NCBI GenBank assembly: GCA_964631175.1
Contig: CAZVWH010000030.1
Location: 1 to 31,580 of the forward strand
Origin: CAZVWH01 sp964631175
Lineage (GTDB): Bacteria; Planctomycetota; Phycisphaerae; Sedimentisphaerales; Anaerobacaceae
Direction: 5' to 3'
Length of the DNA stretch: 31,580 nt
Shown here piece after piece: positions 7,765-16,300 of the stretch (the stretch's first letter is position 1; each line of letters begins with the position of its first letter). Position numbers and translations under genes: made by a program. Under the pieces are notes generated by a model, which was not told the origin of the DNA, did not search any database, and saw nothing but the letters and a program-made list of their open reading frames with translations.

Positions 7765-8382
7765 ATGACTGGCTCAGTTGTCCTGTTAGCCGTAGTGTTG
7801 ATTACATTAGGCTGTGCTATTTATCTATTTCTAAAAGTCACATTTGTCAAAGCATTTGCTATGGCTATAGCCGCCGTTTGTGCCAGCGCGATTGCGCTGG
7901 GTTTTTTCAGCACTTTGTCGAATATCCTCGTTGGCTTTAGCAGTGATAGCGAATTGCTTGCCCAGTGGGGGCCGCTACTATGTTTTGTATTATTGTTTAT
8001 CGTGGCCTTTGCTGTGCTGCAAACAATCATTAATTTGCTAACTCGTCAACCAATTGATTTAGGATTTTGGCCTGAGCGTATTGGCAGAGCCGCATGTGGC
8101 GCCTTCTTGGGCTTTACATTGTCACGCGTCTTACTTGCAGCCCTTATCATGTCTTTTTTACCCGGTCTACAGACGAGCACCTTGGGTAAATATCTTGGTT
8201 ATAAAGGGGTCAATCCTCCGAAACAGACACAGCAGAATCCCCCTGCTTCCTCGCGAAAGCAAGAAGTGGTGGGCAGGTCTAAGAAAGGTGAAGCCACTCC
8301 TCCAAAAGCTTCACAAAGGACTCCTGAAAGAAGGAAACTCAGCGACACCAGCAAGTCCATCTTAGGGCCTGAGTTTGAATAA
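7765..8382 (+). CDS. CvpA-like integral membrane protein
   Basis: A 205-residue protein with about four membrane segments in residues 1-135 and a polar, basic, proline-rich cytoplasmic tail of ~65 residues. The arrangement, with a GRxxGxxxGF-like stretch (ERIGRAACGAFLGFTLSRVLL), resembles CvpA family proteins, which in other bacteria are inner-membrane proteins needed for colicin V export or envelope stress tolerance. ATG 7765 has a good GGAGAG site. It follows the GspE-like gene closely and probably shares its transcript. The family call is tentative. Confidence 0.6.
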   Translation: MTGSVVLLAVVLITLGCAIYLFLKVTFVKAFAMAIAAVCASAIALGFFSTLSNILVGFSSDSELLAQWGPLLCFVLLFIVAFAVLQTIINLLTRQPIDLGFWPERIGRAACGAFLGFTLSRVLLAALIMSFLPGLQTSTLGKYLGYKGVNPPKQTQQNPPASSRKQEVVGRSKKGEATPPKASQRTPERRKLSDTSKSILGPEFE

Positions 8383-8442
8383 TCTTATTAGGCATAACTG
8401 CCGTTAGAGAATTTTTCCTGGAAAGTCCCGAAAGTCCCGAAA

Positions 8443-8490
8443 GGGACACTGCGCGGGACACTGCGTGGGACACTGTATGGGATACTGCGT
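8443..8490 (+). repeat. Four tandem 12-bp units
   Basis: Units GGGACACTGCGC, GGGACACTGCGT, GGGACACTGTAT and GGGATACTGCGT follow one another directly. They are preceded by two AAGTCCCG units. Confidence 0.85.
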
Positions 8491-8529
8491 ACCGATTCTT
8501 CTAATCGGGTGTTTCTAATGGGGTTAACT
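8491..8529. repeat. 39-bp repeat, copy A
   Basis: Begins ACCGATTCTTCTAAT and ends GGTTAACT. A second, slightly diverged copy lies at 8736-8774. Copy A overlaps the stop codon of the 49-aa ORF on the minus strand. Confidence 0.8.
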
Positions 8530-8673
8530 GCACATAGTCAATTCTTCCAAATCCAGTTCCATTAAATGCTCAAGGTAAGCATTTAATTGGTCTTCTGAAA
8601 ACTTGGCAAGAAACTCCGGCCTGGCACTTTTATTGATTTCGCAAATGCAGTCTATCAACTCCCTTTTGTCCAT
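8524..8673 (-). CDS. 49-residue acidic helical protein
   Basis: A short ORF on the minus strand: ATG at 8673, TAA at 8524. The product begins MDKRELIDCICEINKSARP and ends in two acidic, leucine-rich helices (LNAYLEHLMELDLEEL). AAGGAAG stands about seven bases upstream of the ATG. The amphipathic, charge-balanced composition looks like real coding sequence rather than chance. Function unknown. Its 3' end runs into a 39-bp repeat whose second copy lies just upstream of the gene, so the gene is bracketed by repeats. Confidence 0.55.
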   Translation of the reverse strand: MDKRELIDCICEINKSARPEFLAKFSEDQLNAYLEHLMELDLEELTMCS

Positions 8674-8735
8674 CTTAGACTTCCTTAATGACTGATAAAA
8701 TCCTTACTAATCCCGTTACGGACTTGTTCCTGGAA

Positions 8736-8774
8736 ACCGATTCTTCTAATTGGGCGCCTCTAACGGGATTAACT
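8736..8774. repeat. 39-bp repeat, copy B
   Basis: Same length and ends as the copy at 8491-8529, with a handful of substitutions. The two copies bracket the 49-aa ORF. Confidence 0.8.
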
Positions 8775-9297
8775 TCCGCAATATCGACAGGCAGAACTTC
8801 TTTTCTTTAGAGAATCCTACTCTGCGAAGCGCTGCGTAGCACGAGCTACACAACAGCCAAAACAAAGCCCTATAACCTGAACCACTATATAGCAGTATTT
8901 CCTTTACTTGTCCCACAATATATAGCCTAATCGAACACGCTGGTTTTTACACCAATTGCACTGTCCAATAAAATCGCTCTCTATGTAAGCAAATCCAAAT
9001 TGTAAAAATTATGAATTTTTTTATTTTTAAGGCCGTGTGACAATTCCTAAATAATCTACTATCTCACGGATTTAATCTTTTGCCTTAGCTAAAAATCCGC
9101 CCAGAGACTCTTGAAACTAACAGAAACGTAATAAGTTTCATAAAACCTCGCATCTTACAGATTTTTGTAAACGAAATCTCATTCCGAAGCTCTATAATTA
9201 TAGATGTGTGGATAATACACATCTTACTCGCAGCCGTTTCACGAGTAGCACGGGTACGGGTAGCTATGCATAGCTTTGGATTACTAAAGGTTAAATT
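8775..9297. other. Intergenic region before the ECF sigma gene
   Basis: No supported gene. The only clear structure is the inverted repeat GATGTGT / ACACATC around GGATAAT at 9203-9223, about 75 bases before the sigma gene; it could be an operator or transcript hairpin. A short, GC-rich CTACGCAGC-like palindrome lies near 8825-8855. The rest is AT-rich. Confidence 0.5.
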
Positions 9298-9795
9298 GTG
9301 CAAAAAAAAGATTTTAGAACATTAGTTGACCAATACAGTGCGCAGGTACTGGACACCGCGGTGCGGATCTTGGGCGACGCTCAAAAGGCTCAGGACGTCC
9401 ACCAGGAAGTGTTTCTTGCAATATGGCGGCGATGGCACAAGTACAACGGCCAAACGAATTGGGACGCTTATCTATACCGGACTACGGTTCGTAAGGCAAT
9501 CCAGTTCAACAAGCGGCTGAGAAATGAACAGCATTTAGAACAACAATGGGAGCACTCATTCAGTAAAGAAAATCCAGACGAACCTTTAAGAACTGCTGAG
9601 ATTCAACAGAAGCTGGCCCTATGTCTTGCAAGATTGCCAAAACGCCAGGCAGACATATTTGTCTTGTCAAGAATCGAAGGATTGAAACATGAAGCAATAG
9701 CAAAGATGCTGGGATGCTCAGAAAATACCGTAAGAGTACATCTGCACAGAGCGATGAAACAATTGGCCCAGCAGCTAAGCGGATATTTAGGCTGA
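9298..9795 (+). CDS. ECF-type RNA polymerase sigma factor
   Basis: A 165-residue sigma-70 family factor with only regions 2 and 4. Region 2 covers about residues 10-75 (AQDVHQEVFLAIWRR, WDAYLYRTTVRKAI); region 4 covers about 105-160 with LPKRQADIFVLSRIEGL and the HTH KHEAIAKMLGCSENTVRVHLHRAMKQL. GTG 9298 follows AAAGG. The next gene, 26 bases downstream, is a membrane-spanning zinc-finger anti-sigma factor, so this is a typical signal-responsive sigma/anti-sigma pair. The signal is unknown. Such factors usually also activate their own promoter. Confidence 0.9.
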   Translation: MQKKDFRTLVDQYSAQVLDTAVRILGDAQKAQDVHQEVFLAIWRRWHKYNGQTNWDAYLYRTTVRKAIQFNKRLRNEQHLEQQWEHSFSKENPDEPLRTAEIQQKLALCLARLPKRQADIFVLSRIEGLKHEAIAKMLGCSENTVRVHLHRAMKQLAQQLSGYLG

Positions 9796-9821
9796 GTAGA
9801 GCAGGTGAAAGCAGGTGAAAT

Positions 9822-11171
9822 ATGAGTGAACATAAAAAAGTAAATGAGCTTCTCATTGATTTTGCTCTCGGAGAATTGTCGCCGCTGGCAGAAGACGATG
9901 TAAAAAAACACTTGGCTGAGTGCCATCAATGCAACAACAAGCTCAATCAGCTCAAAGCACTGCTTGAGTGCACTGAAAACGTAAAGCAGCTTTCGGCTGA
10001 CGCTCAGATGCACAAATCAGCCAAAGAGAAGATTTTTGCAACTATAGATAGCAGAGAAACAAAAGAACCAACATACAGGCCAAATATCTCTCGACTTGGC
10101 TCGAGACGAGTCAGCCTGGAATTCAGGAGAATAATTATGAAAAGCAGAATAACAAAACTCGCCGCTGCAGCAGTGATAATTATTGCTGTAATTGCAGCTA
10201 TAAATCAGTTTGGCGGCTCAGGGACAAGTGCTGTTTACGCAGCCGTTGTTGAGCAGCTCCACAACGCCCGCACAATGACTTACAGCATAGTAACGCAAAC
10301 AAATATTGAAAGTATACCGACCGTGCGGGTAGAGATGGCATTTAAAGAGCCGGGTTACATGCGAATAACAACCATAGATGGCTACATAACCGTCATTGAT
10401 TGGGCACAGAACAAAGGTATTTCCATCTGGCCGTCGAGACAACAGTTTTTAGACTTCGAGGCGTCCAACTATCAGCACGATCCGGCTCAGGATCCTTTTG
10501 TGGTCATTGAAAATTTGAGGGCGCTACCCTACGAAGCAGACGAGATACTTGGAGAAAAAGAAATAGATAGCCGAGTGCTTCAAGGATTTCGTGTCACCAA
10601 AGACGATATGATCAGCACTGTTTGGATCGACCCACAAATGGAACAGCTTGTTCGTGTGGAAATGAAGTACACGAACGCTCCGGGTATGAACACAATCATG
10701 ACCGATTTTCAGTTTAATGTTGAACTGGATGACTTACTCTTTAGCCTAATTCCGCCGGAGGGCTACACGCGTCTGGAAGTTCAGGCGGATGTCTCTCAGG
10801 TTACAGAGCAGGATCTTATCGAATATCTGCGATCATGGTCGAGTTGGACAAAAGATGGCACATTCCCACCGACATTTAACCTTGTAGCGTTGCCAAAGGT
10901 TGCCATGGAGATGGAAAAACAAGGCAATTTTGGCGAGGGTGAAACATCGTCGCAACAGCGACAGGCTGACGCAATGCAAATGTATCGTGGTATAATGTTT
11001 GTGGCACAATTGCCTGCCCAGAGCAACTGGCGCTATGCCGGCGAGAACGTAAAATACGGTGATGCTGATATTCCTATCTTCTGGTATCAACCTGATGGTA
11101 GTGAAACCTATCGTGTCATCTACGGTGATTTGAGTGTCAAGGAGCTGACTGCAGACAGGTTACCGAAATAA
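9822..11171 (+). CDS. Anti-sigma factor with zinc-binding N-terminus and periplasmic LolA-like domain
   Basis: A 449-residue membrane protein. Residues ~1-45 form a zf-HC2-type anti-sigma domain (HLAECHQCNNKL, giving H-x3-C-x2-C). Residues ~108-130 are a membrane segment (KLAAAAVIIIAVIAAI). The remaining ~310 residues would be periplasmic and resemble the LolA/outer-membrane lipoprotein-sorting-like domain often fused to planctomycete anti-sigma factors (MTYSIVTQTNIES...MRITTIDG). It would hold the upstream ECF sigma at the membrane until a signal arrives. GTGAAAT precedes ATG 9822. Confidence 0.8.
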   Translation: MSEHKKVNELLIDFALGELSPLAEDDVKKHLAECHQCNNKLNQLKALLECTENVKQLSADAQMHKSAKEKIFATIDSRETKEPTYRPNISRLGSRRVSLEFRRIIMKSRITKLAAAAVIIIAVIAAINQFGGSGTSAVYAAVVEQLHNARTMTYSIVTQTNIESIPTVRVEMAFKEPGYMRITTIDGYITVIDWAQNKGISIWPSRQQFLDFEASNYQHDPAQDPFVVIENLRALPYEADEILGEKEIDSRVLQGFRVTKDDMISTVWIDPQMEQLVRVEMKYTNAPGMNTIMTDFQFNVELDDLLFSLIPPEGYTRLEVQADVSQVTEQDLIEYLRSWSSWTKDGTFPPTFNLVALPKVAMEMEKQGNFGEGETSSQQRQADAMQMYRGIMFVAQLPAQSNWRYAGENVKYGDADIPIFWYQPDGSETYRVIYGDLSVKELTADRLPK

Positions 11172-11246
11172 CCTACAAAGAAGAAAATGAGCTAAAGTGC
11201 CCTTGCGAAGGCAGGGGCACTTTAGTCACTCCAAATTTTGGTCATT

Positions 11247-13709
11247 TCATTCGCAATCCGGCGCCGTGCATTGCAACCAATAACTGGCCATTAGAGCAAG
11301 ATCCGCAAAGTCAACCCTGCAATCCTTGTTTGCATCGCCTGGCGGATAAGGATGGTCTAAGTCGCCGCAACAAGGTGATGGTTTGATGGTTAGGTCATAA
11401 AGTACAGGTGAAGCTCCTCCTGAGAGACTTTCAAACATTACTTCAATCTCAAAATAGCGTCCGGCTGCAATTCTCCGTGGTCCTTCACCATTGCAGATAT
11501 TCTCCCAATTCGACCAGTTCCTACTATCACTGGAGCTTCGGACCTTTACATCAAGAAAGGTATCTTTCGGTTCATAACTGTCCCAGGAAATCACACCCAG
11601 TTCTGACCCAAACGCCCCTGTATCATGAAAAATCGACCAGGAGCCTATATGCGCAGTATAGTTTCGTGATATTATACCCGTCATGTCACTATAGCCGTAG
11701 TGCTGAGTACCGGGGATTATCTTGGTCAAGTCAACCTCGTTGATGCTTGGATCAATTCTGAAGATATAACCGCCACCGATGCAAACCACCCAAACTTTTC
11801 CGACGCTGTCAACTGCTACGCCCGTTGGTGTATTTCCAACATTTGTTGTATGTTTCAAATTTCCCTGATTGTCATAGCGGGACACTAAACCCGACCCTGA
11901 GTCCGCCACCCAAACGTCGCCATCATCTGTACACGCAACTCCTCTCGAGTTTTCACCCCCGTCTTTAGTCCATATTATTTCACAAGTACGAATATCTATA
12001 CATGAAAGCTTACTATCCTCCCATCCCGAAATAAAAAGATGTCCCATTCCATCTATACCTAAGCCGTAAACAATATGACTTAGTTCAATAACCTTAAATG
12101 AAAAGTCCGTGGGGTCTAACCAGAGAACATGTTTACTGTCCCGTCCTGAGGACCAGAGAATACCATTTTCATCCACGATGGCCCCATAGGGTGAGTGATT
12201 TACTGAAGAAACATCCAACGTGTGTAATATTTGACCGGTGTAGCCATCAATATAGTAGTAAATCTGTGTGCCAAAGCAACCGGCCCAAATATTGTTCTTG
12301 CTATCTACGGCAATGCCACGAGGGCCAGGATTATGGTCATCGTTCACATACGTCCCTTGGTATTGACCCGGTATGTATGTGCCTTCCTCTCCAGGGATGA
12401 GTATTACTTCGTAGATAACACATTCATCGCTTGCCCAGGGCAGGATTTCATCATCTGTGATTTGACCGTCTCCGTTGAGGTCCTTGGACGTTTCAATTAT
12501 GCCATTATAGTTCCGATCCATGTACTGGCCGTTCTCAAACAGGCCTATTTTCACAACCGTTCCTGTACGACGGTTACCCACCCAGCAACTACCGTATAGA
12601 TCGATAGTGGTCCTTGAAGGATTACCGTTATGATCAGCGGGTCCTGTTCGATATCGGCCCAGCTCCCTGCCGGTTCTTGTATCGACTTTGGAGACCGTAC
12701 CTTCATTTGAGTTCGGCACCCAAATAAATGGCAGAGTCATCGACTGCTCAGAAAGCTGCAGTTGATCGTGAACGGTCTCGTGCTCCACTGCAACCATAGT
12801 TCCCAGGTCAAATTCTTGGCCTGTTGTGTACACGGCACTGTAGGGTGGGCCAGAATCCTGGGCTGTTATATGGGCAGAGGTAAAGCTCCAAACATTACCT
12901 GTGTATATTGTAGTGCCATCAGCCTCAACCTCATCCACACGCCAGTAATAAGTAGTATCCGGATCCAAACCGGGAGAATGCCAATAAATAGGGAATTCTT
13001 GGCGGCCTCGGTACTCCGCAGGACCTAATGTTGGATTGGTACCAAAGTACACATCATGGAAGACTGCTGTCACTCCCGCGGTCCACTGAAGCAGTGATAT
13101 GGCCACCTCTTCAGCACTATCAGCAGGTTTTGGCTCAGAAGCAAATGACCTTGGATTCACTTCGATAAGACTAAGGCGTACATTATCTAAACCAAGCCGG
13201 TTGTAAGTCCCAAGAGTTATATTGTCAAATTCAACACCGATTTTATGACCTATAGATGCCGGAAAACCCATAGCTACAAATAACAATGTATATTCATTCA
13301 TTGTGTCGGCAAGAGTGACTTGATTAGACGCAACATAAACTGGGAAGCCGCCATCATCATAATAGATATCCATCTGTAAAGTCGAAGTACCTTGGTTATT
13401 CTTTGCGTCCACCTTCAGTTCAAAAACTTCACCATCAATAATCGAGTGACCCGTCAACTGCCAAACTGAAGGATCACTACCCGTTAAAAAACCGCTCCAT
13501 ATCCCATCAGTAGCTCCCCATCCCGTTTCGACACCCGAATCACTGGCTAAAGAATCACTGTTCCATCCGGGAACATTTTCCCAGTTCTGCTGCCTTACTG
13601 TGCCAGGCTGCTCAAAGCTGAAATTTTCAACCGTGATCGGCACAACAGCCCCTGCCAAGGTATTTCCAATCAAAAGCATTGTTACAGCTAATAATAACAA
13701 CTTTTTCAT
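11247..13709 (-). CDS. Secreted beta-propeller protein with C-terminal dockerin-like motif
   Basis: An 820-residue exported protein. A signal peptide (MKKLLLLAVTMLLIGNTLAGA) is followed by a ~150-residue jelly-roll domain (NFSFEQPG...LGLDNVRLSLIEV), a fibronectin III-like region (~200-280, YYWRVDEVEADG), and a large NHL/virginiamycin-lyase-like propeller with repeats such as GIAVDSKNNIWAGC, GLGIDGMGHLFISGW, GVACTDDGDVWVAD and GVAVDSVGKVWVVC. Inside is a calcium-binding loop DLNGDGQITDDE. The end, GDANKDCRVDFADLALMASYWL, is the dockerin-like motif frequent in Phycisphaerae. Function is unknown; it is likely a surface or secreted carbohydrate-related protein. AAGG precedes the ATG. Confidence 0.8.
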   Translation of the reverse strand: MKKLLLLAVTMLLIGNTLAGAVVPITVENFSFEQPGTVRQQNWENVPGWNSDSLASDSGVETGWGATDGIWSGFLTGSDPSVWQLTGHSIIDGEVFELKVDAKNNQGTSTLQMDIYYDDGGFPVYVASNQVTLADTMNEYTLLFVAMGFPASIGHKIGVEFDNITLGTYNRLGLDNVRLSLIEVNPRSFASEPKPADSAEEVAISLLQWTAGVTAVFHDVYFGTNPTLGPAEYRGRQEFPIYWHSPGLDPDTTYYWRVDEVEADGTTIYTGNVWSFTSAHITAQDSGPPYSAVYTTGQEFDLGTMVAVEHETVHDQLQLSEQSMTLPFIWVPNSNEGTVSKVDTRTGRELGRYRTGPADHNGNPSRTTIDLYGSCWVGNRRTGTVVKIGLFENGQYMDRNYNGIIETSKDLNGDGQITDDEILPWASDECVIYEVILIPGEEGTYIPGQYQGTYVNDDHNPGPRGIAVDSKNNIWAGCFGTQIYYYIDGYTGQILHTLDVSSVNHSPYGAIVDENGILWSSGRDSKHVLWLDPTDFSFKVIELSHIVYGLGIDGMGHLFISGWEDSKLSCIDIRTCEIIWTKDGGENSRGVACTDDGDVWVADSGSGLVSRYDNQGNLKHTTNVGNTPTGVAVDSVGKVWVVCIGGGYIFRIDPSINEVDLTKIIPGTQHYGYSDMTGIISRNYTAHIGSWSIFHDTGAFGSELGVISWDSYEPKDTFLDVKVRSSSDSRNWSNWENICNGEGPRRIAAGRYFEIEVMFESLSGGASPVLYDLTIKPSPCCGDLDHPYPPGDANKDCRVDFADLALMASYWLQCTAPDCE

Positions 13710-13838
13710 CTTATCTAACCTTCAATAAATAATAACGTCCCTGTTGACTACCAATGACCTCCAAAAAACAGCCGATAGAAGAAAGACCTCCACCTTCCAC
13801 CATATTTGTATATGGACAATTAAATAAATCAGCACCGC

Positions 13839-13864
13839 AAGGAATCCGCCACGGCGGATTCCTC
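13839..13864. other. Perfect GC-rich hairpin
   Basis: GGAATCCGCC / GGCGGATTCC around AC, between the two secreted-protein genes. No T-tract follows on either strand. Confidence 0.6.
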
Positions 13865-14117
13865 ACTAATCTATTTATACTAAATCAGCTACCTTAACTT
13901 CAAGAAGAATTTCTCGATTTCATGTTAGCTCAACTCATAGCAATTTGCGGGGTTATAGGGAAATAGGACTGATTACTCAGCTTTTTATGCACCTTGTTGG
14001 CAAGCTGATTTTTTACATGAAAAGCAAAAATCATACAAAAAAACTGTAGTAAAATAGAATTGATGGCATAAGGCCGGTCTTGTTGCTCGACCTTTTTTAT
14101 GCGCCGGATGAATTTAA

Positions 14118-14172
14118 GGGGTGAGATAATAAGTAAGACTGTAATTGTATCATAGACCTTTATTTATCTCAC
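14118..14172 (+). other. 11-bp inverted repeat in the leader of the secreted protein gene
   Basis: GGGTGAGATAA and TTATCTCACCC face each other across 33 bases, about 70 bases before the start codon. It could form a leader hairpin or bind a dimeric regulator. Confidence 0.5.
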
Positions 14173-14243
14173 CCTTTGAACTGGACACAAAACGGCTGAT
14201 TTGATAAAATATTATTCAGTTAGAATAACTTTCAGGAGGAATT

Positions 14244-15413
14244 ATGAGAAGATTAAGAAGAGCACAACAAAGACATGCTAAAAAAAACGAAAAGTTCAAA
14301 CATCGAGCCATCACGGCTGGTGCGGCAGCAGCAATTGTCTTCGGAGCCGGTACAAATCTCAATAAAGCTCTTGCTACTTACAAACCTGATAACCATCAGC
14401 AACCTGTTAGCCAGGATGCGGATGCAGATTTGCTTAGCAACAAGGAAGAATTCGCTATCGGATACCAGCCATTCACAGCCGACCAGAATCGAAACGAAAT
14501 ACCTGATGGCGTAGAATTGGCCCAGCACTGCGCCGCTGTAGTAAACGAGCTGCCATCATATATTCCCGGTACTCTAATGCCGATACCAAACCGGACATAT
14601 AAAATACATCAGGCGTTGTTCGGTATCGAAAGATGTAACGTCTGCGGCCAGGAGATTAACATGGGCGGTTGGGAAATCATCAATCCGACCCTCGATCTGC
14701 GATTTCCCGATCCTAATGATCCGCTGGAGGGAGCATTCCTGCCGGATTTGGCATTGCACTATATGGAGCACGGCTCTTTCGACTGTCTCGGTGACACCCA
14801 CCAGGGCAGAGTCGATATAGTGCGACTTCTCAGAGTGCTTGAGCTGCGTTATCCTTATGAGCCTAATAAGCACCAACTGTCCATACAGGACAGCGACCTC
14901 GATGGCGACTTTCTGACGGATAGTGAAGAATTAGCGGCAGGTTATAGCTTATATAATGCCGACCAGAATGAAAGCCTTGTCCCTGACGGCCTAGAGCTGG
15001 CCAAGCAATGCGCGGAAGCAATTGAAGCTCTGCCGATTCTTGACCCAAACGGACCGGAAGTCAACGAGATATATAAGATGGACTTATTACAAAGAGGTCT
15101 CGAATGGTGTGAAGTGTGCGGCGAGTCGGTTAATATGGGTTACTGCCAGATTACAAACCTCAAACTCGGTCTTTCTATTGATGTACCTTATATTGTCAGC
15201 CATTATATGCAACATGGCTCTTTCAACTATTCGGGCGATGTTCACGGAAAAGGCAGATTTGATGTGCCTCTGTTGGTGAAGATACTCGAAATGCCCAGCC
15301 GATGCGGTGATTTAGGAACTTTATATCATCCAAATGACTTAAATAAGGACTGCAATGTTGACTTTGAAGACCTTGTTACATTCGTTGAAAAATGGCTGCA
15401 AGATTCCGAATAA
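14244..15413 (+). CDS. Exported protein with internal duplication, Ca-binding motifs and dockerin-like C-terminus
   Basis: A 389-residue protein. The N-terminus MRRLRRAQQRHAKK plus GAAAAIVFGAGTNLNKALA looks like an arginine-rich export signal. Two ~150-residue copies follow: each starts with an acidic calcium-binding stretch (DADADLLSNKEEFAIGY; DSDLDGDFLTDSEELAAGY), then xADQNxxxxPDGxELA, then a zinc-like CxxC (CNVCGQ; CEVCGE) with VNMG or INMG and a HYMxHGSF motif. The end repeats the dockerin-like NKDCNVDFEDLVTF. GGAGG precedes the ATG. Its function is unknown; metal binding is likely. Confidence 0.75.
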   Translation: MRRLRRAQQRHAKKNEKFKHRAITAGAAAAIVFGAGTNLNKALATYKPDNHQQPVSQDADADLLSNKEEFAIGYQPFTADQNRNEIPDGVELAQHCAAVVNELPSYIPGTLMPIPNRTYKIHQALFGIERCNVCGQEINMGGWEIINPTLDLRFPDPNDPLEGAFLPDLALHYMEHGSFDCLGDTHQGRVDIVRLLRVLELRYPYEPNKHQLSIQDSDLDGDFLTDSEELAAGYSLYNADQNESLVPDGLELAKQCAEAIEALPILDPNGPEVNEIYKMDLLQRGLEWCEVCGESVNMGYCQITNLKLGLSIDVPYIVSHYMQHGSFNYSGDVHGKGRFDVPLLVKILEMPSRCGDLGTLYHPNDLNKDCNVDFEDLVTFVEKWLQDSE

Positions 15414-15466
15414 ACTACATAATCAAATATGAAATTGTGGAAAAATCCCTAAATAAATTTGGTAAT

Positions 15467-15661
15467 CGTTCACGCAGAAAATAAGGTGTTTTTGTGTCAT
15501 TGCGAGGCCTTTTCATCCTTCGTAGCCCCTGAGGGGCGGAGAACGGATAGGCCGAAGCAATCTCAAAAACGAACGATTTTAGATTGCTTCGCTTCCGTCT
15601 TCGCCAAGGCTACGACGGACAAGTCGCTCGCAATGACAAAAATGCTGTTTTTCCGTGAACG
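15467..15661. repeat. 195-bp palindromic, MITE-like element
   Basis: Nested inverted repeats: outer CGTTCACG / CGTGAACG, then GTCATTGCGAG / CTCGCAATGAC (15496 and 15637), then GAAGCAATCT / AGATTGCTTC at the centre. It carries no transposase. The GTCATTGCGAGG...GAAGCAATC pattern is a known kind of dispersed palindrome in many bacterial genomes. Confidence 0.85.
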
Positions 15662-15691
15662 TTTACTATTTATCAATTCTCACTTCCGATT

Positions 15692-16192
15692 ATGCCAACA
15701 GAACAAAATGAAGAATTCAAAAGGTGCATCAAAGCACTTAAGGGAATCGACTTTGAATTAGCATATCTGGCCCTGCTTACTATCGAAGGACTCAAGCCGT
15801 TAAGCAGATGGGAAAAACCTCTAAATAATCACGTTCTCAAATTATTGCAACAAATGGGCCTGCTTACAAAACAAATCCGGCGGCAGGTCAAGATCGGCAA
15901 AGAAATTGTGGAAACTATCTTCAGCCGATTACCCGGCTATATTCAATTATATCAGCAGCGTTTTGAAAACACTGCCATAGACAAAACTGCTCAGACACAG
16001 CGGTTTGAAGGTTTTCTATTTGGTTATCCGGCTTGCTGCGTGAACGCCTACATTCGCCAACCGTACTCTCCAAATAATCTGCCAGCCGAAGAGCAAAAGA
16101 TTTTGTTCCACTGGGCCTGCAAAAATTGCAAAATCACCGGCCTGCTTTTGCCTGCCTACAAAGACGTGTACGAACTCATCAACAATTGCTAA
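15692..16192 (+). CDS. DUF483-like protein
   Basis: A 166-residue soluble protein. The motif FLFGYPACCVNAYI followed by CKNCKI recalls DUF483-type proteins, where an FGYPxCC motif is conserved; I assign this from memory of the pattern, so it is tentative. The N-terminal half is helical (residues 1-90) and without known motif. Four cysteines in the C-terminal half may bind metal. It starts at ATG 15692, 30 bases after the MITE-like element, and lies 108 bases before the EF-G paralogue. No enzyme activity can be inferred. Confidence 0.5.
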   Translation: MPTEQNEEFKRCIKALKGIDFELAYLALLTIEGLKPLSRWEKPLNNHVLKLLQQMGLLTKQIRRQVKIGKEIVETIFSRLPGYIQLYQQRFENTAIDKTAQTQRFEGFLFGYPACCVNAYIRQPYSPNNLPAEEQKILFHWACKNCKITGLLLPAYKDVYELINNC

Positions 16193-16300
16193 AACAACAA
16201 TAAAAATCACTTGTTATTTATCCCTCGATTACTATATTATGAATTGTTTAGAGGTATCCAAGCGAAATTGTAGCTGAAAATAGGTTTGTGAGGTGCGAAA

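Larger units (their letters stand above)
13710..14243. other. Intergenic region between two divergent secreted-protein genes
   Basis: No gene is supported. It holds the hairpin at 13839, a TCAGCTT / AAGCTGA stem followed by TTTTTT near 13979-14017 (+ strand terminator-like), and an 11-bp inverted repeat at 14118-14172. The divergent promoters of the flanking genes must lie here; I could not pick convincing -35/-10 pairs. Confidence 0.5.

Noticed and set aside
15467..15661. Insertion sequence
   Set aside because: Only nested inverted repeats; no transposase and no clear target duplication, so it is listed as a MITE-like repeat.
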